A DNA stretch of 64,000 nucleotides from Entamoeba invadens IP1 (taxonomy: Eukaryota > Evosea > Mastigamoebida > Endamoebidae). Each line of letters starts with the position of its first letter. Within the stretch, counting starts at the first letter, position 1. A program made the translations under genes and the position numbers. The DNA is taken from NCBI RefSeq assembly GCF_000330505.1, contig NW_004443578.1:88599-152598 (forward strand), read 5' to 3'. Under the pieces are notes generated by a model that had not been told where the DNA came from, made no database searches, and saw only the letters and a program-made list of their open reading frames with translations. Shown here one piece after another: positions 10,614 through 22,000 of the stretch.

Positions 10614-10681
10614 TTATATTAGAGCAACAAATGATGATCGACTTACATTTGATTAAATAAAAAAATTCCGCTCTAATATAA
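10614..10681. repeat. 12-bp perfect inverted repeat
   Basis: TTATATTAGAGC (10614-10625) and GCTCTAATATAA (10670-10681) are exact inverses, 44 bases apart. Possibly a tiny fold-back element or the gene's promoter-proximal hairpin. Confidence 0.65.
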
Positions 10682-11023
10682 AAATAGAGTAAGTTTTAAA
10701 TATTAACTTGTATAGTTTGAATAACTAATTTAAATGTTTTTTTAATTATAAATAAATATTTGATGTATTAAATACTATTTGAGTCACTTTTAAACTACAG
10801 AAGGGAAAATGAACCTTAGCCCAAAAAATGTACTTTAGCCCAAAGAAATTCCTATTTTTTTCTTTAAAAACACGGGTTTTTACTTAAAAAAAAACAAATA
10901 TTTTAAAAAATTGACTTTTATATTGGTATAGTTTATTAATTTAATATAACAATAGAAAATATTTAATTTTTCTTTGAGCTCAGGTTAATTTCCTAAGCGA
11001 AGGTTTAATGGACCAACTGTATA

Positions 11024-11061
11024 TGTTTTAGTACAAAGAAAGATTTATATGTACTAAAACA
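11024..11061. repeat. 12-bp perfect inverted repeat
   Basis: TGTTTTAGTACA (11024-11035) and TGTACTAAAACA (11050-11061) can form a hairpin with a 14-base loop. A second, weaker inverted pair follows around 11093-11140. Confidence 0.6.
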
Positions 11062-11481
11062 AATTATACATAGAAAATCTTCTCTTTAGAATCATCAATC
11101 TCAATTTCGTTTTGTAAACAACGTGATGAGAGACGAGATTGAAATTTGTGAATAATAGACCATCTTTTTTAAATTAAAATAAAGAGTGTTAATGTTTGAA
11201 TATTCTTTTTTTTAAATGATAAAAAAATAAGTTAACTTATAAATGAAATTTAGTAGTAGTTTTATTTAACTATTTTTACATACAAACTCAATGATTATAA
11301 AGTCGGTGAAACAATTAAAACGATCAAAGATCCTCAAAGAACACATGTAAGATCTCCCCATCACTTACTTGTTTAATAATTAAAGTTATTAATATCTTAT
11401 TATAATCCAATAAAGAATAAAACACTAATAAATAGTAAAACAACTAAATTTTCTAGTATTTCACCTTTCAATCCCATTCCA

Positions 11482-13270
11482 TTATTTCTTCTTTGGTGTA
11501 ACGTAGATTGCACCCTCGTCCTTATACTCGATGAATTTGAACACCAAATCTCTCATTTCCTTTTCCCCAAACACGGTAATTCCTCTTGGCACAACTTCAA
11601 TTTTTTCAATCAGTTCCCCATCTATTCCGAATCTTTCAATCTTGTTGTCAAAATGTCTTCTTGGCCAGCAGTGGGCGCAAATAATTGAGGCGTTGTCGTT
11701 GCTCCACATCCACTCTGTTGTGCACTGTGACGAAAATTTCGCAACTCTCAAAAAACTTTTTGTTTCAAAAATCTCCACGTCACCAGGAAGATTCCCAAAT
11801 CCTCCAATTGCAAGAAATTGTGAGTTGAACGAAAAAATTGAGGAATTCGCAAAGACGTTTTGACGATGAAAAAGTTCGTCAAAACTCAATGTCGACAAGA
11901 CCGACACCTCAGCTGGCTGAAGGCCACTGATGATACTCAATGTGTCTCCGGATGGGGAGAATTGTGCGTCTTGATACTGCGCCATTACTAACGCTCGTGT
12001 GTATATGTTATTCGTCGGGCTTTTGAAAACTTTGGGATTAGGGACAAATTGTGGCGGTTTTCCCGAAATGTTAGGAACAAATAGTGAATAGAGGGAAGAT
12101 TGACCATAATACGAATGCCCCGTTTCATCAAACTCTGTCGATGTTATAGCAAGCACTAAATGCCCCATCGGACACCATTTGAATATCACTGAAGTCCCGT
12201 TCAATGAGGAGATCGTGTTAATTAATTGCGCCTTTTTGCCAATTTGTTTTGAGTACAACTCGATGGAAGCGGGAAATCGCTGATTTATTAATATTTATTA
12301 ATAATTTAACTATAATTTGTTAATTAAAGTGCAAAGCATAATTGCCATTTTTAAACGAAATGTTTACTATATCTTTTAATACAGGATTTCTAAAATTTGG
12401 AAAAAATTGTATTAAAAACTATTGTAAATTCATACTTTTTCATTAATTTAATAAAAAATGTAACTTATACTATACCATTTATAATTAAGTAACAATTTAA
12501 TAATAGTTTAAACAAGGCATAAGTTAATATTATAATTATAATAAATAAATTATTTCAATTATTAATACAAATCATAATAATAATACAAGCACAATAACTT
12601 CACAAAATAATGATAATAAAATGTATAGTAAATAAATTATTATTAAATAGTAAAATGTACAAACTTGTTTTTCAGGGAAAAATGCGGCGAAGAGCAAATC
12701 GTCCGATATAGGTGAGAATTCGATGAATTTGACCCCGATCAAGTCATCGTGATCGATTTGTGATGTGTTGACTTGAGTTTTAGTAAATTCCGTTTTAAGG
12801 AAAGGGTTATAATTAAAATATGACACGCCAGATTGATCTGGGAGTGCGATAATATTGTTTTTAAAGGAGCAAATTGGCCAAGCCGACGGGATGCTCTGTA
12901 ATTTGCGTGAAAAGATGAGATTATAACAATCTTTTTTGAGATCTAAGAGATAATACATTGTCGGTTCCCGAACAAAACCCTCTTTATTTGAAGCTGGTGG
13001 AACTTGAAGAATGTGGAGATATTTTTTTGACAATGTGAGACGGTCAATATATTCAATCTTAAGATCGTACTTTTTAGTTAAGTTGTAATCATAAATTTCG
13101 AGAGTCGAGGCGTTTTGAAGAATTATGAGTTCTTGACTTTCTTCAACTAAACAATTTTGAGATGTGGGAAAAATGTGGGAATTAGTCGGCGTGTGAACTT
13201 CTACTCCAGCGTCTTTGTGAATGACATAAAAAGGGTGACGAAGTTTCAGGGTCGGTTGTGAGATTGACAT
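11482..13270 (-). CDS. Translation initiation factor eIF2A (WD-repeat type)
   Basis: Exons 13270..12665 and 12279..11482 (intron 385 bp, GTTTGTACATT to ATCAG) join as FFPEKQ-RFPASIELYSKQIG and give about 467 residues. The second exon carries eIF2A hallmarks in order: ITSTEFDETGHSYYGQSSLY, FSFNSQFLAIGGFGNLPGDVE, then a WSND and CWPRR segment. eIF2A is a beta-propeller factor that binds the 40S subunit and can help deliver initiator tRNA in non-canonical initiation. Animal and yeast proteins are near 580-640 residues; here the C-terminal helical, Lys-rich tail that follows the propeller is missing, or is on an exon I did not find. The ATG at 13270 opens the N-terminal exon; the 12258 TTG frame start is internal to exon 2. 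Confidence 0.87.
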
Positions 13271-13790
13271 TCGTTTTGGAAAAAAGTTCTTGAATTATTT
13301 TTTTTGTTATTAATAAATTAGTTAATCATAGAATTAATATATTATAATTACTTGACAATTACAAATTAATTTGAAAAAAATATTTTAAAAATAATGTGTG
13401 AACTATTTATTTTTTTTATTTTATTATTAAAAATTTGTTATTTATAATTTATTATACTATATCTTTATTATATTAAATTAAATAAATTATTTGTTAATAA
13501 ATTTTATAATAATATTTTTATATTTTACTAACAAATTAGTTCTTTTAGTTCTTACTATTAAATTTGTAATACATATTATATTTTTATAATATTTTTTTAA
13601 ATATAAAAATATATAATATTTTATCCAAATTTCTAATTTACAATTCAAACATAGTATTTTAATTAATTATTTATTATTAACAATGTACTATTCATATAAA
13701 ACAATTTATTATACATTATAATTAATAAAAAATAAACTATATTTAAATTAAAATAAACCATTTTAAAAACCAAAATAGTTAAAGATACAA
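13271..13790. other. Intergenic, nothing seen
   Basis: Very AT-rich DNA between two same-strand genes; no supported feature. Confidence 0.6.
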
Positions 13791-13985
13791 TTAGTCGAGA
13801 AGGGACTCAATGAGATAAGGCGTGGTGTCGAAAGGAGTTAACTCTTCATTTCCATGTGGTGAATCCGACTCTGAAGAGGGATGAAGTGATAAACATTCAT
13901 TGTCATTCAACTCAGTAATACCAAGGTATTCATTCTTGTCTGCGAAGTTACGAAGAAAGGAATTCGAGTAGACTAACTTGACCAT
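13791..13985 (-). CDS. 64-residue acidic orphan protein
   Basis: A single short exon encoding 64 residues, starting MVKLVYSNSFLRNF and ending in an acidic, Ser/Pro-rich tail. No signal peptide or known motif. I accept it because the promoter is unusually complete: GGATTTAAAATGG (14027-14015), GAACGAAC (14012-14005) and an AATTAA initiator just before the ATG, with TATA-to-ATG spacing near 40 as in the other genes here. It could be a genuine small protein or the first exon of something longer. Function unknown. Confidence 0.6.
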   Translation of the reverse strand: MVKLVYSNSFLRNFADKNEYLGITELNDNECLSLHPSSESDSPHGNEELTPFDTTPYLIESLLD

Positions 13986-14002
13986 TTAATTCAATATGTA
14001 TT

Positions 14003-14027
14003 GAGTTCGTTCCGCCATTTTAAATCC
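14003..14027 (-). promoter_or_regulatory. TATA-like and GAAC promoter elements of the 64-aa gene
   Basis: Minus strand: GGATTTAAAATGG followed by a doubled GAACGAAC, 18-42 bases upstream of the ATG. Confidence 0.65.
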
Positions 14028-15949
14028 TACGGAAGTCAAAATCTCGTTTTGAGAAGTAAAGTTTACTATCGAATATGGTAAATTTAATTGTTCTTATTAG
14101 TTTTTTTTTATTGAGCTTTCGAATCACTTTGACAAATTGTCTTTTCAAAATTAAAATTTTCGTTTTTGTTTTTATTGCTTAAAACATCGTTTAATTATGG
14201 TTAAGTTTTAGTTTTAGTTTATAAAAAACGAAAAATTATTAAAAATTTTAACGAAAAAAGAAAAAATACTATTTTATTTTAATATTTTGTTAATGTGGAA
14301 AGTTATCATACCCCTCTCTTTTTTAATTTTGTTAAAACAAATTCGATTACTAATTTCCATATTTTTTTTGTCTTATTACATTAACAATAATAAATTATAA
14401 TAATAATAATAATAATAATAAGGTTAACCACTATTTTTTGTGAATGTCACTTTTGAGACAATAATTTTATAAACAATAAATAATAAAAAAACAATTTTTT
14501 AAAAAAAATTCTCCTTAGAATCAACACCAATTAATAATAACATTTTTCGGAAGTCAAAAGTTACATTGAGATTTTTTTCAATAAAAATAAAATATTCTGA
14601 TGGTTTCAGTAATAAATTATTTATATAAATCGTTAGTAGTACAAATTAAATAATTTTAAATAAACTAGAAAGATAAGATTTTATAGAGAAAAAAACTCAT
14701 TGAAACACAAGCCATTTATTAAACATTATTTTTATGATACTCTTTTTTATCATTTACAATAATATTAATAATAACAAGTGTTTTAATTACTGATTAAACA
14801 TTAATTGCCAAGTAATTTAAAAATTGATTAAATGTACAATCTCTTTCATAACAATCAGAACATTTTCACAACAACCGAATTTTTATTTAATAAAAATTGT
14901 TTTTTTGTAACCTTAATCAGACCAGTTCTGTTACACATATTTTTGTTGCATTGTAAATTATATAATTTATATATATATACAGGTTTGTCTTAAAAAAATA
15001 TATGTCCCAAAATTATCATTTATTGTTTTGAAATAATATATAGTGTTTTGAATAAATTTTTGTATTATTTTAAAACAGATAAAATAAGATAAGCAACAAA
15101 TGAAATTTTAAATTGAATCGAGTTTGTTTTTTCATATAAATATTTTTTATATTTAAAAGTAATTATTTTATATTATGTCATTCAAATTCTTAATAACATT
15201 TCTATAATAATATGTTCTGGGTGAAAACATGCATTGTTTCACATTTACTGTTCTTTATTATAAGCATAAGTCTTTAGTTGATGCAAGTACATAAAATTGT
15301 TCTCCGTTTTGTTGACAATAAATACATTTATTAAAGCCCTAAATGCAAATGTGTTTCTTTTATAACTATATTAATTACAAATGAATGGTCATAAAAAAAC
15401 AGGGGCATCAAAATTTATTATTTCATGTTTTCGGATCAAAGAAAAGTTGGTTTTTAGTGATATATTAGTTTAAATATTATAAATCAATGGTTTTATTTAC
15501 AAAAAAATATAACAATTAATATAATACAAATTACAATATCAAATGGAAAAAAAAAGATCATAAAAACTATTAATTTTGTGTAGTAAAATGTATTATACAT
15601 ATATATTAGATATTTGATAAATAATATTAGTAAATTATACCATTATTTATTTTAATAATACAATTAACAAATAATTTTAAACCCAAAAATTTCATAAAAA
15701 AACATTTAAAATAATCAAAAAACAATTAACATATATTATTATAAAAACTCAAACTTATTTAACGTATTAATTAAAAACAATTAATTGAATTAACTGAACT
15801 GAAAATTAACGTTATGTTGTTTTTTTTCATTAAATACTATTTTGTTGATTTAACAATATATTAATTAAATTCAAAACGTTAAATAAAACTCCATTGTTTT
15901 AAACTTAACAAACTACAATTAACAATTGACAAACTAAAAAATCAAAAAT
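14028..15949. other. Divergent intergenic region, 1.9 kb
   Basis: No gene found. It has a (TAA)n run near 14392-14422. The sequence CAGGGGCATCAAAATTT at about 15399 looks like a hAT-type terminal repeat, but I found no partner end or target duplication. The remainder is AT-rich without structure I can support. Confidence 0.6.
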
Positions 15950-18442
15950 ATGTCTTTAGTGGTGTTTGGGACATCGATTGTCTCAGAAAAAGATTACGAA
16001 TATGCAATTCGTGTTCTTTTTATAGGTGATGAAGTGACTTCAAAGCAACGTCTAGCACTTCTTTGGAAGACTTTTGTTTGTTTTTTCTTTTTAAAATGTC
16101 ATAATTTGAAACCACACAACTTCCTCACAAACAGAAAAGAGACAAAGACGCTCCACTCCCACAGACATACCCTCCTGAAGTTTGCGTTTTACTTCTTCTT
16201 CACATAGTTGCCAGATATCTCATATATATTGTATGTAAATTAATATAGTTTATTATTAGTATATTTTAATACGTCTCTTTTGTAGTTATAATAAATAGTA
16301 TTTAATACTAATACTTTGATAGTTTAGTTTTATTATATGTAAATATTGAAAATAGAGCCAGTGGTATAACAATAGTAAATTAAAAAATAAATGAACCATA
16401 TTTGTATTTGCACATGTTAATTATTACTTATAGTAACAAAAACCACAAAAATCAACACACAAACTGACAGACAGCTCGTGCAACAAGTCACAATCAAAGA
16501 GAAGTTGGGTAAGCTTGTCTTTGCGTCGTATGACAACGGAGTTAGTCGTGAGGGGGGGTACTTTCCTTTTAAACAATTAAACGTCTTATGTGTGATGTAT
16601 GATGCGGCAAACAAAAACACAACATCAAATGTACAGAACTGGATAGAGGAGGGCCGAAGATACTCTGGTAACCCCACACTCAAAGTCATAGTTGTGGGCG
16701 TTTATAACAACAACTCCCCACCGCAGAAGCCACCAAGGCAGATAGACGTGTGTTCTTTGGTTATCAATTTGTGTTATTCAAATTGTTATATATAACAATT
16801 TTATTAAAATGTTATTCACAACTAGGACATTTTAAAGAAAGACCAAAAGGTTAACTTCTTTTACTATAACAAAAGAACAGCAAACGATTTTCCTGCACTT
16901 TTGGAGGCGATTTATATTGACATTCGACAATGCGAATTATCTGATGATGTACTGTTTGTTTTTTTGTTATTTATCTTATTATCCAATTATAATTATTTTA
17001 CTATTTATAAGTAGTTGATTATGAGAAAGTAAATATTATAATTGTTTTACTAAATAAATATAGTAAATCACTGATTTGCAGAAACGAAAAGAAAGAGAAA
17101 AAACGAGTGATGGAGGAACGCCAACACATGTCGCAATGCATCAGCACGCCGAAGACAACCGTTAGTTGCCAAAATTCCCGAATTGATTGCAAAAAATTAC
17201 TTGTCACATTGGTTGATGGCAAAACGAATGTCACACTTAAAATTATTGTTTTGGGCGACAAGTCCATTTCGCATTATTGTCGTCAACTCATGGTCGGACT
17301 GACTGTTTGTTTTTTGAATAAAATAATAATAAAAATGTTATACATAACTAGTATCTCACTTTAAAATTGACAACTTGAGGAATACCATATTACTAGTAAC
17401 GGAGTTATAAAATATTAGTAAAAACATGGTTAGACGAAACAATGGAAAGAGATTGAAGTGACGGAATAGCAAGGTTGGGACAAGGAATGGGAAGATTATT
17501 TATACGATGACTGTCCACCGAAAGTTATAAATCTGAGTGAAGTAAATAATATACAAGTCAAATTATATTCCTACGACCATGGTGTAGGTCGTGGCGCAAG
17601 TTATTCCCCTTACTATAATGTTTTAGGCGCTGTTCTATGCTTTGATTACACTGATAAAATAACATTTTCTAATTTGATGAATTGGTATAATGAAACGTTG
17701 AGGTATTGCAATCTCAAATCGACGAGATATTTCATTGTCGGAATGGGGAAGTACAATACCGAAAAAACATGTCAAGTCGATGACACTGATGTTGGTAGTT
17801 TTGCACGTTTTTTTCAAAATAAAGAACCCCCTGTGGTGGCTTTTAACCCAGAAAGAGTCGATGAAATTAACACAAAGTTTAATGAATTTGTGTATGACAT
17901 TTATTTCAATGAATTTACACCAGACTTCTTGTTTGTTTCTTATTATTTTTACTATTTATTTATATTATTAGTTATAATAAATTTATTATTATTATTATAC
18001 AAATAATAAAAAAAAGAATGAAATAACAATTTTTGAAAGGAATGTTATTTCGTTTCATTGTGTTGATTTATCTAAAACTACTTCTTTAAATTATTTGTAA
18101 TAAAAAGAAGAAATTGTCAATAATATACATTACAACACAAAAGAATTGATAAAAATCTTATTTAAATTCAACACAACACATTTATTATATTAAAGTTATA
18201 AATATTAAATTCTGATGTGAGCCAGAAAAATAGTTAATGAAACTATAATCATAATAACAAAAAGAGAACATTGTGTGATTGAGAAACGCGAAACGAAGCG
18301 AGAGAAGGTAACAAGACAGACTGAAACATCTGAAAACCCTCAACAGACAAAATTGGTTCAAAACAACACAGGAGAGGTGATGGAGGTGAACGAGTTGGAA
18401 GAACTCACAAAAAACAAGAAGAAATGGTGTTTAATTGTATGA
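15950..18442 (+). CDS. Tandem degenerate Rab/Ras-like GTPase with C-terminal CaaX box
   Basis: Six exons read in phase: 15950-16075, 16475-16747, 16826-16953, 17082-17304, 17470-17930, 18226-18442 (about 475 residues). Introns open GTTTGT, except the second (GTGTGT). Domain 1: IRVLFIGDEVTSKQRL (strand 1 and P-loop site), LVFASYDNGV (G3 site), VLCVMYDAANKNTTSNVQNW, LKVIVVGVYNNN (G4 site). Domain 2: LKIIVLGDKSISHYCRQLM, VKLYSYDHGV, AVLCFDYTDKITFSNLMNW, YFIVGMGKYNTEK. This is the Rab layout, but GKS/T, WDTAG and NKxD are all altered in both copies, so GTP binding is doubtful. The last residues KKKWCLIV end in a CaaX prenylation box, implying membrane attachment. Intron 4 is the least certain: an in-frame TAG (17467-17469) sits exactly at the chosen acceptor, so a nonsense mutation is the alternative. 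All exon joins are inferred. Confidence 0.72.
16781..16800. repeat. 20-bp perfect palindrome in intron 2
   Basis: AATTGTTATATATAACAATT is self-complementary. Its core GTTATATATAAC recurs at four places in 38.0-39.5 kb. Confidence 0.85.
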
Positions 18443-19076
18443 TTGTTTTGTTTATTTTTTTAATATTTTAAATTAAAAAAATGGTTTCGATTCTATAATA
18501 CAAAAATTGTTATAATTATTAATTTATTATTAATTTACATATTTATAACTTAGTAAAATATCTATTTAAATAATAAAATATAAAAAAATTGTTTTAATAA
18601 CAAAAATATTACAATATTTACTAATATTTACTAACAAAACTTTATATCATTATTTAGTTTTGCGTCAAACGAATAATTCATATTTTCCAAGGCGGTTTTT
18701 TTTATTTTTTTTTGTTTAAAATGATATTCTATTTATTTACTAAAAAATATTATATTATTACTATATTTAATAAAAAAAATAGAAAAGTGAAAAAATGAAC
18801 TATTCAATACTATTTTTTAATTAATTATCAATATTTTTTTTATGAATTATTACCCCAATTTTACTAACATTTACTAGAATAATAAAACAAATAGTAAATA
18901 TTAATTATTAAAATAGTAAATTTCTATCTAGCTTGAAATATATTTTACGCTTTTTAGAAAAAAACACAAAAAATTCACAACAATGAATTTTATTAAAATA
19001 ATTAACTCTTTTCAATGTTTTATAGTTACTAAATACTATTTTTATAATTTTACAGAACAACTCTAAATCACATAAT
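18443..19076. other. Intergenic, nothing seen before the TMK promoter
   Basis: AT-rich DNA without supported genes. CAGAACAAC near 19053-19061 is a likely GAAC element of the downstream gene. Confidence 0.6.
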
Positions 19077-22000
19077 ATGAAAAGTGTGTCGATCTTAATT
19101 TCTCTCATATTTTTAACATATTTTGTTAATTCCAATCAATGGTGTGAACTTGGATCGACTATTCTATACACAAATAACACCTCTTGTACTCAAAATGGGT
19201 GGAGCGTTAAAATAAATTTGAATAAATATGATTTTTTACTTACAAATACTATGGCTATAACAGGGGCTATAACATTTGAAGACACATCAAATGACCAAAA
19301 ATCAATTAACTTTTATTTCCAAAACCCTCTTATAACTGTTTTATATGTGAAAGTGAGTTCCAGTTCCACCCTTTTATACTTTGACGAAGAAACCCGCCCA
19401 AAGGATCTGCAAATCGTTTTTGCGTGTGACCAAAACGAATTTAAATGTCGCGAAAATGTCGATTTGGGGAAACAACCGAATTTTTACGTTGCACAAAACG
19501 CACTTTTGATTTTTTCAGTGATCGACCAAAAGCCGTGGATTTCTAGTAATAGAAGTTATACACAAAAAATAGCTTATTTATACATCGACGGCATTTCCCA
19601 ACAAACTGTCAATTTTGAATTCATCACAAATCCATTTCTGGGAGAACAAAACGCGCCAACGCGGTATTTGTTCACCGGAAAGTCGGGAGATAACCAAATT
19701 AGTTTTGATGGGAAAACTCCTTTAAATTTAGTTCCACGGAGCGTTTGTGAAAAAAATGGAATTCACAGGTTTTTGGTGTTTGACGAACATTTTAATAATG
19801 ACACAAAAAATAAAAATTGCTTTTGTGAACCAAATAACACTGATTTTAGTTATGAAAATAATTTTAACTTTCCAGACTGTTACTATAACAGCTCGATGTT
19901 TATTTTGAACTTAATGAATTTGATAGAAAATAAGGAAGACCAAATTGTTATCACTTTTGAAAGAACAAAATGGGCGTCTGTGCTCTTTTCAAGTTCTAAA
20001 AAATATCAACTTTTGTCACAGAACTCGGAAATACTCACATTCGACGAAATTAATTTAAAAGATAATGCAAATGTAACTTTTCATATGAGTGTAATTGTCA
20101 AGAAATTTGTCGTGTACAAAATCACTGATTTTCACTTTCTCAATAATTTGGAAATATCGGAAATAAATGTTATTGATAAAAATAGTGTGATAAACGATAT
20201 TTTGTTTGCAGTAGATGGAAGTTATGTTGACAAAAGTGATGTAACTACAAAATGTGGTAAAAGATGTATTCTTAAAGAAAGTGTGAATAGTTTATGTAAT
20301 TGTTCTTATACTATAAATGGATGGTATCCAGTTGGTTATTATAATAGAAATAAAGGCGACTGTTTTGTTGTATCAAATCAACAAGAATTGACTCTATTTA
20401 TATCATCTCCAAATTACGTTGTTTCAAATAATGAAAATTGGAAATCTGTGATATTTAACACGAGTTTTGTGAGTATCACCGGAAATTATAATTTCACTGT
20501 TAATGTTATGAATGTTACAAATTGTATCAACTCCGTTTCACAAATTTATTGTAACACACTAATTTTGGGACAAAATTCTGAAATTTCTATTCAATCTTCG
20601 GGTGTTCTTTTTATTCAAAATGTTGTTTTTGAAACTGTAAAAGATAACATGAACAAAAATGGTATAATCAAAGTCTATAATGGTGGTATTTTGTTATTTA
20701 CTGACATTCGTTTTGTTTTTCCAGACACTTTTATTAACGACGCATCATGTTTTGAATTTGTGTCTTTTCAACAAACACAAAACATTACTATTACACTAGC
20801 AAAATACATCAATCTTATTGGAAACAAATTGATTCGAATTTGTCCCCAAAACGTTACTCAATTTAATGATGAAGTCATTTGTGAAGTCATTGGAGATTAT
20901 TTTGAATCATATGATAATTACACAAATAATGTTCTTCATTGTCCGGTATCGTCACTGTATTCCAAAATTGTTGTGAGTAACACTTTTTTAAATCAAACAA
21001 TAAATTTTGATGGACAATTTGTGCAAAATCAAAATGTGATAAAATTTACTAAAAGTAATTCTATTTCTACTAGCTTTTTTAATGATAATATAAAGTCGGT
21101 TTTATTTGTGTTAAACTCTTCGGGAATCGGAGGGGCGTTTTCAACTCTGAAAGGCGCAGACAAATTGTATGTGGGAGACTTGTTTGGGTTTTCTTACACA
21201 ACGAAAACAAAACTTAATACAAATTTGATGATGATTACAAACACAAAATTTATCAAGAAAGAAAGTCAATTCATTGAAGTCATTTCTTCTCCTTTGTTTC
21301 AGACAAATGCACTATATGTCACATCACAAAATGTTGTGAAAAATTTACAATGCAAAACAAGTTACTTAAAAAATGGAATTTGCACTACGTTTAGTGACAA
21401 TTGCAATCAAATCTACAAAAACGCAAATGGTAAAAATATCACATGTGAAAGTTGTCCAGATAGATATGAAGCTTACAAAAATAGTTGTGATGAATGTCCG
21501 TCACATTGCATTCATTGTAAAAATAGCAAATGTGTCCAATGTGATTTATCTTTTTATAATCTCAATCATACGTGTTATCCAATTATAGATCCGTCTGTTA
21601 TAGAATATAAATACGACAGAGTTTTGTTATGCAAAAATGGGACTTACCCATCAGGACACACGTGTAAAAATTGCAGTGCAAATTGCGTTTTGTGTTATTC
21701 TGAAAATCAGTGTGTAATTTGTGATACAAAATATGTGTATAAAAATGGTGGATGTCAATTGGCCGACGAATCGGGAACTGAATTAGCCACAGATAAAGAG
21801 TCCTTATTTTGTTCTCAAAATTATTATTTAGATAATGGCAAGTGCTTTTTATGTTCAACTCAATTTGGTGCGTTATGTCAAAATTGTGATTTTCAAAAAT
21901 GTTATTCATGTGAAAATGGAGTTATAAATAGCACCGGAAAGTGTACCGATATAACAACAAGTGGCTGTCTTATAACAAATTCATCGTATTGTTCTGGGTG

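Larger units (their letters stand above)
10489..11481. other. Intergenic region with short inverted repeats
   Basis: No gene. It holds two short inverted repeats (listed) and a possible relic element starting TA-CAGAAGGGAAAATGAACC at about 10796, with a loosely inverse match near 10978-11000 (see findings). Confidence 0.6.

Noticed and set aside
11482..12258. 258-codon frame beginning MYSKQ as a separate gene
   Set aside because: Its first codon is TTG and the frame joins upstream, across a GTTTGT intron, to the N-terminal half of eIF2A.
15399..15420. hAT-type end CAGGGGCATCAAAATTT
   Set aside because: No inverse partner or 8-bp target duplication could be found in the surrounding sequence.
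15950..18442. Bacterial or viral origin for odd genes
   Set aside because: Introns, promoters and codon use match the rest of the window; nothing suggests recent transfer.
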